A stretch of 41,194 nucleotides of DNA, from positions 1 through 41,194 of the forward strand of contig UCIA01000018.1 of assembly GCA_900472295.1 (NCBI GenBank). Direction: 5' to 3'. Shown here one piece after another: positions 1-8,412 of the stretch (positions are counted from its first letter, which is position 1; every line of letters begins with the position of its first letter). A program made the position numbers and the translations under genes. This DNA is from Hyphomicrobiales bacterium (lineage in GTDB: Bacteria; Pseudomonadota; Alphaproteobacteria; Rhizobiales; Rhizobiaceae). The notes under the pieces are model-generated. The model made no database searches. It was given only the letters and a program-made list of their open reading frames with translations, and was not told the DNA's origin.

Positions 1-298
1 GCTGTGGAAGGTTGGCGCCAATGTCCAGGCCTATGATCCCGAGGCGATGCAGGAATGCCAGGCCATTTACGGCCTGCGCGACGATCTGCTTCTGTGCGGC
101 ACCAAGGAGGCGGCACTGCGCGGCGCCGACGCTTTGCTGATCGCCACCGAGTGGAAGAGCTTCCGCGCCCCATCCTTCGACGCGGTGAAGGATGCGCTGA
201 CCACCCCGGTCATCTTCGACGGCCGTAATCTCTACGATCCCAAGGTCATCGCCCGCCACGGCATCGAGTATTTCTCGATCGGCAGGATGGCGGCGTGA
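1..298 (+). CDS. UDP-glucose 6-dehydrogenase, C-terminal part (5' end outside window)
   Basis: The frame is open from base 2 and ends at a TGA at 296-298, so only about the last 98 residues are visible. They match the C-terminal UDP-binding domain of UDP-glucose/GDP-mannose dehydrogenases: VQAYDPEAM near the start, then ADALLIATEWKSFRAPSFD, then IFDGRNLYDP and a final YFSIGR. The family oxidises UDP-glucose to UDP-glucuronate with two NAD+. The NAD-binding domain and catalytic Cys lie upstream of the window. Its place next to an exopolysaccharide block fits a role in supplying UDP-glucuronate. An in-frame ATG at 47 is internal and is not a start. Confidence 0.9.
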   Translation, partial: LWKVGANVQAYDPEAMQECQAIYGLRDDLLLCGTKEAALRGADALLIATEWKSFRAPSFDAVKDALTTPVIFDGRNLYDPKVIARHGIEYFSIGRMAA

Positions 299-398
299 AA
301 CCTGGCATCGAAAACAGATTGACCGACCGGTTTGGCCTCGACGAGCGACAACGAGGCAGCGGGTTGAACGCATCGATGGTGAAAGAGGGCGGGATCTG

Positions 399-1847
399 AT
401 GGTGCTGGACGTCAGGCCCGAGCAAATCGCCAACGAGCATTTCGACCTCGTCGCGATCGGTTCCGGTTTCGGATCGGCCTTCTTCCTGCACGCCTTCGCC
501 CAGCGCCGCAAGGCGCGCATCCTGGTGCTGGAATGGGGCCGCCACAACACGCATGAGTGGCAGCTGCAGCAGAACGCCAACACCGACATCAATGACGAGA
601 CGACCTACAAGACCGACAATGCCGACAAGCCGTGGAATTACACGATCGGGCTCGGCGGCGGCACCAATTGCTGGTTTGCGCAGACGCCGCGTTTCCACCC
701 CAACGATTTCCGCCTGAAGAGCCTCTACGGCATCGGCAATGACTGGCCGATTTCCTATGACGAGCTCGAGCCGTTTTACTGCGAGGCGGAGGAGGTCATG
801 TCGATTTCGGGCGATCCCGATATGGCGACGATGCTGCCGCGCTCAAAACCGTTTCCGCAGCCGCCGCATCGCATGTCGACGCCGGACCGGATGATGAAGG
901 CGGCGCAGCCGGGCCAGCATTTCGTCATGCCGACCGCGCGCGCCCGGGTGCCGACGTCGCAGCGGACCTCGTGCTGCGCCAATCTGCGCTGCTGGCTGTG
1001 TCCGGCCGATGCGAAATTCACCGTCAACAACGGGCTCATGCACGTCTTCGAGCACCCCGACGTTTCGGTCTGTCTCGGTGCCGAAGTACGGCGGCTCGAT
1101 CATGTCGGCGGCTCCGTCCGCGCGGTGACGTTCATGCATGACGGCAAGGAATACACGGTCAGCGGCGACCTGTTCGTGCTCGGCGCCAACGCCATCCAGA
1201 GCCCAGCGATCATGCTACGCTCCGGACTTGGCAGCGAGTTCGTCGGCCTCGGCCTGCACGAATCCTATGGCTGGAACTTTGAGGTCTATCTCGACGGCGT
1301 CGATAATTTCGACGGCTCCACCATCACCACCGGATTGAATTTCGGCCTCTATGACGGCCCGCACAGGGCAGAGCACGCGGCAGCCCTGGTCTATTTCGAA
1401 AACCGCTGGCAGCACGGCATGCGGGCGGAGAAGGGACGGCTGCGGCAGACCTTGCCGATCGTCATGGTGACAGAAAACCTGCTCGATCCCGAAAACAACG
1501 TCATCCTCGACAAAGACGAGAATGCCTTCGTCTCCTTCAAGGGGGCGTCCGACTATGCCGTCAAGGGAATGGCGAAGGCGCTCGACAAGCTGCCGGCGCT
1601 GCTCGGCCCCCTGCCGGTGGAACGGATCTTCGACCGCGGCATAAGGCCGACCGAATCGCATGTCCAGGGCACTTTGCGCATGGGCACAGGCCCGGCCGAT
1701 TCGGTGGTCGACCGCGACTTGATCCACCACCAGCTGCGGAACCTCGTCGTCGTCGGCACCAGCACCTATCCGACCTGTTCCTGCGTCAATCCGAGCCTGA
1801 CGGCGGCCGCGCTCTCGATGCGGGCGGCAAGCCGGATCGCGGCATGA
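399..1847 (+). CDS. GMC-family FAD-dependent oxidoreductase
   Basis: The 482-residue protein has an N-terminal dinucleotide-binding motif GSGFGSA at residues 21-27 and a GGGTNCWFAQTPRF segment typical of GMC flavoproteins. Its C-terminal block has H-x-QGTLRMG, NLVVVGTSTYPT and NPSLTAAALSMRAA, the usual GMC substrate/FAD closing motif. The family oxidises alcohols or sugars with FAD. No signal peptide is visible on this protein, but the next gene, which starts just after its stop, encodes a small Tat-signal protein. That is the pairing seen in gluconate- and glucoside-dehydrogenase complexes, where the large subunit is exported bound to the small one. The start ATG at 399 has a purine-rich GAGGGCGGGA stretch before it. 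The substrate is unknown; the exo context suggests a sugar. Confidence 0.85.
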   Translation: MVLDVRPEQIANEHFDLVAIGSGFGSAFFLHAFAQRRKARILVLEWGRHNTHEWQLQQNANTDINDETTYKTDNADKPWNYTIGLGGGTNCWFAQTPRFHPNDFRLKSLYGIGNDWPISYDELEPFYCEAEEVMSISGDPDMATMLPRSKPFPQPPHRMSTPDRMMKAAQPGQHFVMPTARARVPTSQRTSCCANLRCWLCPADAKFTVNNGLMHVFEHPDVSVCLGAEVRRLDHVGGSVRAVTFMHDGKEYTVSGDLFVLGANAIQSPAIMLRSGLGSEFVGLGLHESYGWNFEVYLDGVDNFDGSTITTGLNFGLYDGPHRAEHAAALVYFENRWQHGMRAEKGRLRQTLPIVMVTENLLDPENNVILDKDENAFVSFKGASDYAVKGMAKALDKLPALLGPLPVERIFDRGIRPTESHVQGTLRMGTGPADSVVDRDLIHHQLRNLVVVGTSTYPTCSCVNPSLTAAALSMRAASRIAA

Positions 1848-1861
1848 AGGGAGCTGCCGGA

Positions 1862-2311
1862 ATGATCAAGATATCGCGGCGTGCAGCACTGGCCTTCGTC
1901 GCCGGCGGGCTTGCCTCGACCGGCATCGCCTACGCCGCCGTGTCCTCCTTCTCGGACGAGGATCTGGTCCTGATCACGCTCGAAAAATATCTCGGCAAAC
2001 TGAACATGCGCGTCGAACATCTGCAGCAATTCGTGCTCGAATTTCAAAACCGCAATCCCTGGATATCCCCGAGCGGAAATCTGGGCGACGCCGTCACCTT
2101 GCTCGAGACGGTGAAACTGGGCCAGGCGCGCCAGCTGCTGCCGCAAGAGAAAAGGCGCTACCTCAGGCATTTCGACCGCATTGTGCTGGCCGAGTTCCAT
2201 ATGCTGACCGACTATGCCTGGCGCAGTTCGCCGAACGACCCGATCCGCTTCACCGGATGGCAGTCATGCAGCAATCCATTCGCCAATCTGGAGCCGCCCA
2301 AGGTCGCGTGA
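1862..2311 (+). CDS. Small Tat-signal protein, probable partner subunit of the GMC oxidoreductase
   Basis: About 149 residues. The N-terminus has a twin arginine (ISRRAALAF) and a hydrophobic stretch ending in GIAYA, as in a Tat export signal with a signal-peptidase site. An ATG at 1844 overlaps the stop of the preceding gene. The ATG at 1862 is preferred because a strong Shine-Dalgarno AAGGGAG at 1847-1853 lies 8 bases before it. The mature part is mostly alpha-helical by inspection and has no family motif I can name with confidence. By size, Tat signal and position it resembles the small subunits of gluconate 2-dehydrogenase-type complexes; this is inference from context. Confidence 0.7.
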   Translation: MIKISRRAALAFVAGGLASTGIAYAAVSSFSDEDLVLITLEKYLGKLNMRVEHLQQFVLEFQNRNPWISPSGNLGDAVTLLETVKLGQARQLLPQEKRRYLRHFDRIVLAEFHMLTDYAWRSSPNDPIRFTGWQSCSNPFANLEPPKVA

Positions 2312-2366
2312 GGCTGAAGTCCGGCAACGACGTCGCCGCCCGGAAAACGATAAGGAACCGAGTTCG

Positions 2367-3446
2367 ATGAAAGTGCTTTTCGCAGGCGGCAGCGGCTATC
2401 CGCCCGAGTTCAGCGGCGGCGTCCAGTCCAGCACGCATCACCTGGCAGAGCAACTGCTCGAACACGGCCACGAAGCCTCGGTGCTGGCCGCGCTCTTCGG
2501 CGACGGCATGTTCGGCTTCAAGGCCCGCGCCAAGATGAAGCTCCTGCGCCAGCGCGGCGCCATCGATTCCCATCTCGGTTATCCCGTCGTGCGGGCCTGG
2601 TATCCTTGGGAAGCTGCGGGCTTTGCCGTCAAGAAGCTCAAGCCGGATGTCGCCGTGGTCCAGTGCCACAATTCGGTTCCGATCGGCAAGGCGCTGCAGG
2701 CCGAGGGCGTGCCGCTGGTCGTCTATCTCAGGAATGTCGAGTTCCACGAACTGGCCGGCGATCTGCGCGAGCTGGATTCGGCGCTTTATATCGCCAATTC
2801 CGAATTCACCGCGCGCACCTACAAGGAAAAGTTCGGCATCGATGCCACCGTCATTCCGCCGATGATCAACCCGGCGCACTACGCGACACCGACGACCGGC
2901 GCGTTCGTAACGCTGATCAATCCCTACGAGGAAAAAGGCTTCGACCTTGCAGTGCGCATTGCCGGTGCCTGTCCCGAAATCCCGTTCCTGTTCGTCGAAA
3001 GCTGGAAGCTCGACGACGACCATCGCGCCCGTATCGAAGCGACCATCGCGCCGCTCGGCAACGTCACGCTGGAGAGCCGCACCAGCGACATGAAGACCGT
3101 CTATGGCCGAACGAAAATCCTGCTCGCGCCCTCGAAGTGGGAAGAGGCCTGGGGCCGGGTGGCGTCGGAGGCCCATTGCAGCGGCATTCCGGTCGTCGGC
3201 TCGCGCCGCGGCGGCCTGCCCGAAGCGATCGGCGCCGGCGGCGTTGTGCTGGATTATGATGCGCCGCTAGCCGACTGGACCGCTGCGGTCAGGCTTCTGT
3301 GGAACGACAGCGAGGAATACAGCCGTGTCTCCGCAGCGGCGCGGGCTTTCTCGGAGCGTCCGGCGCTCAATCCCGAAGCCCAGTTTGCGACCTTCTTCTC
3401 TCTGATCGACCGGGCGGCGCAACAAAGGTCACGCCAAGCCGCGTAG
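2367..3446 (+). CDS. Glycosyltransferase family 4 (GT-B fold)
   Basis: About 359 residues. The N-terminus has the GT-B pattern MKVLFAGGSGYPPEFSGGVQ, a glycine-rich acceptor-side loop. The C-terminal donor-binding half contains EAWGRVASEAHCSGIPVVGS followed by RRGGLPEAI, the E-x7-E-like nucleotide-sugar motif of GT4 enzymes. The ATG at 2367 is chosen because the family N-terminus begins there and TAAGGAA lies upstream; the frame runs further 5' without domain content. It probably transfers a sugar to a polysaccharide or glycolipid on the cytoplasmic side. It is convergent with the next gene, with only 2 bases between the stops. Donor and acceptor cannot be read from sequence. Confidence 0.85.
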   Translation: MKVLFAGGSGYPPEFSGGVQSSTHHLAEQLLEHGHEASVLAALFGDGMFGFKARAKMKLLRQRGAIDSHLGYPVVRAWYPWEAAGFAVKKLKPDVAVVQCHNSVPIGKALQAEGVPLVVYLRNVEFHELAGDLRELDSALYIANSEFTARTYKEKFGIDATVIPPMINPAHYATPTTGAFVTLINPYEEKGFDLAVRIAGACPEIPFLFVESWKLDDDHRARIEATIAPLGNVTLESRTSDMKTVYGRTKILLAPSKWEEAWGRVASEAHCSGIPVVGSRRGGLPEAIGAGGVVLDYDAPLADWTAAVRLLWNDSEEYSRVSAAARAFSERPALNPEAQFATFFSLIDRAAQQRSRQAA

Positions 3447-3448
3447 TC

Positions 3449-4471
3449 TCAGGCCGGTCGCTTGACCCGGTTCTTCAACGTCTCGTAGCCGCGCTCACCC
3501 AGCAGCGTGCGCGCCGCCTTCTTGACCACCGACTTGCGCCCTTCGGGCGAATTGATCTGGCGCAGCCGGGCCGGCAGGTTGCGCGCGGCCTGCTCCAGCG
3601 CCGGCAGCGACAGCGCGTCGGGGAAGGAGACGATGTTGGTTTCGACGCACAGCACAGGCTTGCCCGACAGCTTGGCGATCTTGCGCGCCTGCTCGTGTTC
3701 GCTCTCGATGAACAGGATGGCGTCCGACTTGCGGTAGAACTCGGCCTTGAAGCTGCCATGCGCGCCAAGCCTTTGCCGCTCCGCCTTGCTCGGCAGGTCG
3801 AGCATGATCAGGTGGTCGTATTTGATCTCGTGCTTGGCGAGCCAGGCTTCGGTCAGCTTGCGGTATTTTTCCAGCCGGCTGGTGACCAGCCAGCCGATCT
3901 TGCGGGTCGGCCCGAGCAGCGTCCGCGCCTCGGCCAGGAACTTCTCATAGATAGGCCCGTCGTCGTTTTCTTCCTCCGTCGGATCGAGACAGAGCACGCC
4001 GTCAATGTCGACGCAGCATTGCTCAAGGAAGATGTGGTGCATGAAATTCCACTGGAACATCCTGGGATGTGGCACGACCTCCAGCACGATGTCGGTCTCC
4101 TGGTGCTCAGGCTGCAGCCCGAACACCGCGGCGTAGACGAAATCACCCTCGATGCCGGCGGCAGCGATCTTGTCGCGGGCATCGCGTATGGCGTTGCCGC
4201 CGGCGATGCTGTCGTCGATCACCAGGATCTTGCGCATCTCACCATGCTGCCGGTCGAGCGCGGCGCGCCGCTTGGTGATACCCGACGTGTAGATCCTGCC
4301 GGCGAGAAAACTGTCGAGATCGGTCATCGGAATGTTTGCCGTCAGGCTGACCAGCGTCGCGGCGAGGATGCCGCTGCGCGGAACGCCGACCACCAGGTCG
4401 ATGTCGCGCGGCAACCGGTGCAGATTGCGCAGGATGGCGTCGTTCATGTCTGAGATCGATCGGTAATTCAT
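3449..4471 (-). CDS. Phosphoribosyltransferase-HAD phosphatase fusion protein
   Basis: About 340 residues with two domains. Residues 1-145 are a type I phosphoribosyltransferase: the PRPP-binding motif ILVIDDSIAGGNAI is at 82-95 and VVGVPRSGI lies at 27-35. Residues about 150-305 look like a HAD hydrolase: motif I CVDIDGVL (Asp155 and Asp157), motif II LVTSR near 196-200, a Lys near 242, and ILFIESE near 252-258. The ATG at 4471 has GAGGG 8 bases upstream; a TTG at 4501 is also in frame but less likely. Dual-domain phosphoribosyl transferase/HAD phosphatases have been described as ribofuranosyltransferases in O-antigen synthesis, with PRPP as donor followed by loss of the 5'-phosphate. A similar job in this exo region is inference. 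It could instead be a nucleotide-salvage enzyme. Confidence 0.8.
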   Translation of the reverse strand: MNYRSISDMNDAILRNLHRLPRDIDLVVGVPRSGILAATLVSLTANIPMTDLDSFLAGRIYTSGITKRRAALDRQHGEMRKILVIDDSIAGGNAIRDARDKIAAAGIEGDFVYAAVFGLQPEHQETDIVLEVVPHPRMFQWNFMHHIFLEQCCVDIDGVLCLDPTEEENDDGPIYEKFLAEARTLLGPTRKIGWLVTSRLEKYRKLTEAWLAKHEIKYDHLIMLDLPSKAERQRLGAHGSFKAEFYRKSDAILFIESEHEQARKIAKLSGKPVLCVETNIVSFPDALSLPALEQAARNLPARLRQINSPEGRKSVVKKAARTLLGERGYETLKNRVKRPA

Positions 4472-4507
4472 GCTGTTAGCCCTCAAATTGGCGCGCGACA
4501 AACATGG

Positions 4508-6004
4508 TCACTTCGCCTCGCTGGGTGCCGGGACAAAACCCCGTGCAGGTATCAGTTTCATGGCTTCCCGCAGCGCCTCGCGGCCAGCGCCGAAAGCAAG
4601 CGAGACGGCAATAGTGATGGCGTAGGCGAGCACTGCTCCTAGAGCCAGCGCGATGACCGGCTGCGTGGGCAGCAGCGGCTTAGCGAACCACACGGCGGCC
4701 AGCGCCAGATGGGCGCCGAGCACGAAAGGCGCCGCCCCGTACAGCACATGGCGCGCCTGCAACGGTCCGCTCTTGCCGACATAAAGCCACAGGAACGGCG
4801 TCCTGAGATATTCGCTGACCGCATAGGCGACCGCGACGCCGAACGCGCCATAGGGCAGGCCGATTACGAAGGCGATCACCGATGTCACAGCGGTCACGAT
4901 GCCCCAGCGCATGAAGTCGCCGGAGCGGCCCTGGCTGACGAACAGCCACCCAGCCGGATTGTTGAGCGGTTGCAACAGCCCGGCAAAGCCGAGCGCCAGG
5001 AAGATCGAGGCGCTTGCACGCCACTGCTCGCCAAGCACGAAGGGAATGAGCACGTCGGACATGGCGGTGGCGAAGGCAACGCCCGGCAGTGCCACCAAAA
5101 GGATCAGCGGCATGACGCGCAGATAGGCGCTGCGGTAACGGTCCGGTTCGTCCTTCAGCCTGGACAGCGCCGGCACCATCACCTTCGACAGTGGATTGGT
5201 AATCTGGCTCAGCGGGAACAAAAGCAGCTTGTAGGCGCGGTCATAGAGGCCGAGCTGCGCCTCGCCCCAATATTTGCCGATCAGCACATTGTCGAGGTTG
5301 CGGGCAAAGAAGTTGGCGAAGTTGAAGCCGGTAATGCCGGCGCCGAAATTGATCAGCGCCCTTATACCGTCGACCTTGCGCGGTAGGCCGGGGCGCCAGC
5401 GCGAGCTTGCCCAATAGCAAAGCGTCGGCAGTACAGCGCCGGTCAGCGTGCCGGCAAACAGCGCCCAGTAGGAGCGGTCGATGAAGGTCCAGGCGATCGA
5501 GACGGCCAGCCCGATGACGGCGCTTGCCACCTCGAAAGCCGCCAGCCGGGCAAACTGCATGCGGCGCGTCAGCAGCGCCAGATGCTGGGCGCCAAGCCCA
5601 TAGGCCATGATCTGCAGCCCGAAGGCGGCCACCAGGCCTGTCACTCGCGGTTCGCCATAGAAGGCGGCAACCAGCGGTGCCGCACCCACGAGCACGCAGG
5701 CCAGCACCGCGCTGACGGCGACATTGACCCAAAAAAGGTAATTCACCTCCCCATGCGTGATCCCGGTCTTCTGGATCGTCGCCTGCGTCAGGCCGAAATC
5801 CTGGAACAGCGCAATGAAAGCAAGCACCGGCGCGCACATCGCCACAACGCCGAAATCCTGTGGCGACAGCAGCCGCGACAGCACGATGACGGAGATGATC
5901 TGCGTCGCGACCCGGACGCTTTGCGCCATCGCGGTAACGACAGCGCCGCGTCCGACCGATTTGCGCAGTGAGCCCTCGGGCGGATCGAATGCACTGGTTT
6001 CCAA
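4508..6004 (-). CDS. Polysaccharide flippase/transporter, ExoT-like (PST/MOP family)
   Basis: 498 residues with about 12-14 hydrophobic segments and no ATPase motif. The N-terminal half includes SRLLSPQDFGVVAM and FGLTQATIQKTGITHGEVNYLFW, typical of the polysaccharide transporter family that flips lipid-linked repeat units across the inner membrane. The length matches S. meliloti ExoT (about 494). It is divergent from exoL. The start is TTG at 6004, with CAGGAA about 9 bases upstream. That Shine-Dalgarno lies inside a perfect palindrome, TCAGGA-T-TCCTGA, at 6007-6019, which could limit translation. The stop lies 36 bases before the phosphoribosyltransferase start, so the two probably form an operon. 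Confidence 0.85.
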   Translation of the reverse strand: METSAFDPPEGSLRKSVGRGAVVTAMAQSVRVATQIISVIVLSRLLSPQDFGVVAMCAPVLAFIALFQDFGLTQATIQKTGITHGEVNYLFWVNVAVSAVLACVLVGAAPLVAAFYGEPRVTGLVAAFGLQIMAYGLGAQHLALLTRRMQFARLAAFEVASAVIGLAVSIAWTFIDRSYWALFAGTLTGAVLPTLCYWASSRWRPGLPRKVDGIRALINFGAGITGFNFANFFARNLDNVLIGKYWGEAQLGLYDRAYKLLLFPLSQITNPLSKVMVPALSRLKDEPDRYRSAYLRVMPLILLVALPGVAFATAMSDVLIPFVLGEQWRASASIFLALGFAGLLQPLNNPAGWLFVSQGRSGDFMRWGIVTAVTSVIAFVIGLPYGAFGVAVAYAVSEYLRTPFLWLYVGKSGPLQARHVLYGAAPFVLGAHLALAAVWFAKPLLPTQPVIALALGAVLAYAITIAVSLAFGAGREALREAMKLIPARGFVPAPSEAK

Positions 6005-6080
6005 ATTCAGGATTCCTGATTTTACGCCGGTCCGACATCGTCATGACCGGCGCCCGCCGCCATGGACAAACTACAGCAAT

Positions 6081-6150
6081 ACGTTTTTGCAGTGCAACAA
6101 AAAACGTGCACTCATTGCTACGCCGCACCAAAAATGTTGCGATGCAGCAA
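6081..6150. promoter_or_regulatory. Divergent promoter region with two TGTTGC-NN-TGCA palindromic sites
   Basis: The gap between the flippase and exoL is AT-richer than its surroundings and holds two related palindromes. Site 1 (6081-6107) reads ACGTTTTTG on the left and CAAAAAACGT on the right around CAGTGCAA; its core TTGCA-G-TGCAA is perfect. Site 2 (6135-6150) reads TGTTGCGATGCAGCAA. Both match TGTTGC-NN-TGCA on one strand, as does the site at 15984-16009. The pattern resembles TGC/GCA-type operators reported for PhaR/AniA-class carbon-flow regulators, but the identity of the regulator is inference. Confidence 0.5.
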
Positions 6151-6198
6151 AAGCTGGGTTAGCATTCCCTTGGGTGGGCCAACAGCGGTCGAGTTTTC

Positions 6199-7371
6199 AT
6201 GCTGCATGTCTTGTACCTTGTGCACGATGTTTCCGACCCGGCCGTGCGCCGGCGGATCATTATGCTCAGGGCAGGCGGCGCGCGGGTCACATTGGCCGGC
6301 TTCCGTCGGACCACAAATGCGATCGCCGACGTCGAGGGGCTGCAGCCGATCGACCTTGGCGCGACGCGTGACGGCCGATTCGCCCAGCGCATGGCGGCGG
6401 TCGCCAAGGCGGCGCTGTCGATCGGCTCGAAACTTTCGGCGATGCCGAAGCCCGATCTCATCATCGCGCGCAATCTGGAAATGCTGGCGCTGGCCAGGCG
6501 CGCCAAGGCCGCCTTCCGCGGCGGCGTGCCGATCGTCTACGAATGCCTGGACATCCACCGCCTGGTGCTGCGCATGGACATGCTGGGCAAGGCGTTGCGC
6601 ACCGCCGAACGCTATCTCGCCCGCGACGTGAAGCTGCTGGTGACCAGTTCGCCGGCCTTCATCGCCAATTATTTCAAGCCTTTCGGGCAGGTCGCGGCGC
6701 CGGTGGAGCTGGTCGAAAACAAGTATTTCGAAACCACGCCAATGACCGTGGACGACCGGTTGAAGGCCGAAAACCCTGTCGCACCCCCCTGGCGCATCGG
6801 CTGGTTTGGCGCGCTCCGCTGCCGCCGCTCGCTGGAGCTGCTGGCCGACTTCACCCGCCGCCAGGGCGGGCGCTTCGAGGTCATCCTCAGGGGCCGTCCG
6901 GCATTGTCGGAATTCCCGGATTTCCACGCTTTTGTCGAAGCCGAGCCCTATCTCTCCTTCCGTGGCCCCTATCGCAACCCGGAAGACATGGCGGCGATCT
7001 ATGGCGAAGTGCATTTCTCCTGGGCCATCGACTTCTTCGAGGAAGGGCAGAATTCGGAATGGCTGCTGCCCAACCGCCTCTATGAGGGCTGCCGCTTCGG
7101 CGCCGTGCCGATCTCGATGGGCAACACCGAGACCGGGCGGTTCCTCAACCAGCAGGACATCGGCATCCTGCTCTCCGACGCCACACCCGAGATGCTGGAA
7201 ACCGCGCTCGGCCGCATGGACCAGGATCGCTTCGGCAAGGCCAAGGCGCGCGTGCAGGCGCGCAATCCGAGAACCTGGAGCTACGACCGCAGTGATTGCC
7301 GCGCCTTTGTCGACAGACTGCGGGGACTTGCGGTTGCCCCTGGTTCGTTCGTCACCGAGGCGTTGGCTTAA
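6199..7371 (+). CDS. exoL: ExoL-like glycosyltransferase
   Basis: 390 residues. The N-terminus MLHVLYLVHDVSDPAVRRRI and the following LRAGGARVTLAGFRR are the pattern I associate with succinoglycan ExoL (about 400 residues), a GT-B-type glucosyltransferase. Downstream are PDLIIARNLEMLALARRA, YECLDIHR and a donor-side segment with EGQNSEWLLPNRLYEG. The gene sits directly before exoA, exactly where exoL lies in S. meliloti. ExoL adds a glucose to the lipid-linked repeat unit in succinoglycan synthesis. The ATG at 6199 has only a weak GAG about 9 bases upstream. The symbol rests on synteny plus N-terminal likeness. Confidence 0.75.
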   Translation: MLHVLYLVHDVSDPAVRRRIIMLRAGGARVTLAGFRRTTNAIADVEGLQPIDLGATRDGRFAQRMAAVAKAALSIGSKLSAMPKPDLIIARNLEMLALARRAKAAFRGGVPIVYECLDIHRLVLRMDMLGKALRTAERYLARDVKLLVTSSPAFIANYFKPFGQVAAPVELVENKYFETTPMTVDDRLKAENPVAPPWRIGWFGALRCRRSLELLADFTRRQGGRFEVILRGRPALSEFPDFHAFVEAEPYLSFRGPYRNPEDMAAIYGEVHFSWAIDFFEEGQNSEWLLPNRLYEGCRFGAVPISMGNTETGRFLNQQDIGILLSDATPEMLETALGRMDQDRFGKAKARVQARNPRTWSYDRSDCRAFVDRLRGLAVAPGSFVTEALA

Positions 7372-7416
7372 GCATTGGCTGGCAATGACAAAAGTGCAAA
7401 GCATGGAAAGACACCG

Positions 7417-8412
7417 ATGACGCAGACCGAAGCGCTTTCGCCCAGCCTGATCGTCATCCCGTGCCTGAACGAGGCAGCGCATATCGGTGCGTTGCTCGAT
7501 CAGCTGCGGCCTGCCGCGCTAAGGCTCGGCGCCCGCATCGTCGTTGCCGATGGCGGCAGCACCGACGGCACTTTGGCCATTGTCGAAGCGGTTTCCGCTC
7601 AGAATCCGCAAGTCATCCTGCTGCACAATCCAAAACGCATTCAGAGCGCGGCGATCAACCTAGCCGTCGCCAGCTACGGCGCCGGCGCCGAATATCTCAT
7701 CCGCATCGACGCCCATGGCGGCTATCCCGCCGACTTCTGCGACCGGCTGGTCGAGGAGGCGCTCACCACCGGTGCCGATTCGGTCGTTGTCTCCATGCTC
7801 ACCAGCGGCAGCGGCGCGGTGCAGAAGGCGGTCGCTGCGGCGCAGAACTCCAAGCTCGGCACCGGCGGCTCCAAGCACCGGCACCTCTCGGCCGGCGAAT
7901 GGGTCGACCATGGCCATCACGCGCTGATCCGGATTTCCGCCTTCACCGCGGTCGGCGGCTATGACGAGAGCTTCAGCCACAATGAGGATGCCGAGCTCGA
8001 CTACCGGCTGCGCCAGGCCGGCTACCGGATCTGGATGAGTGGCAAGACGCAGATGGTCTACTATCCGCGCTCGTCGCTCAAAGGCCTGTATTTCCAGTAT
8101 CTTGGCTATGGCCGCGGCCGCGCCAAAAATGTGCTGAAGCACCGTATGATCCCGAAAGTGCGGCAGATGATCCCACTGCTCGTGGCGCCTGTCGTTCTTC
8201 TCGCCGCGTTTTCCTTCATCCACTGGCTGGCGGCTGTGCCGCTGCTGGTCTGGGCCTCGGTCTGCCTGGGTTACGGCGCTGTGACCGCCATCAGCCAGCG
8301 CAATCCCAACAATGTGCTGACCGGCATTTCGGCAATGGTCATGCATTTCGGCTGGTCGGTCGGCTTCTGGCTGCAACTGCTCGGCTCACGATCGCAGCGC
8401 GGGGTGGCATGA
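7417..8412 (+). CDS. exoA: Succinoglycan-type glycosyltransferase ExoA (GT2)
   Basis: About 331 residues. The GT2 fold is shown by SLIVIPCLNEAAHIGALLDQL, VVADGGSTDGTL, LIRIDAHGGYPADF and a later GYDESFSHNEDAELDYRLRQ acceptor loop. Two or three C-terminal hydrophobic segments (from MIPLLVAPVVLLAAFSFIHW onward) anchor it in the membrane. ExoA makes the beta-1,3-glucosyl link early in the succinoglycan repeat. The ATG at 7417 follows GGAAAG and fits the family N-terminus. It overlaps exoM by four bases (ATGA), implying translational coupling. Confidence 0.85.
   Translation: MTQTEALSPSLIVIPCLNEAAHIGALLDQLRPAALRLGARIVVADGGSTDGTLAIVEAVSAQNPQVILLHNPKRIQSAAINLAVASYGAGAEYLIRIDAHGGYPADFCDRLVEEALTTGADSVVVSMLTSGSGAVQKAVAAAQNSKLGTGGSKHRHLSAGEWVDHGHHALIRISAFTAVGGYDESFSHNEDAELDYRLRQAGYRIWMSGKTQMVYYPRSSLKGLYFQYLGYGRGRAKNVLKHRMIPKVRQMIPLLVAPVVLLAAFSFIHWLAAVPLLVWASVCLGYGAVTAISQRNPNNVLTGISAMVMHFGWSVGFWLQLLGSRSQRGVA

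Noticed and set aside
3299..4453. Long plus-strand open frame of 384 codons opposite the phosphoribosyltransferase-HAD gene
   Set aside because: Its product has no domain pattern, while the minus-strand frame holds clear PRPP and HAD motifs. High-GC coding DNA often leaves the complementary frame open.
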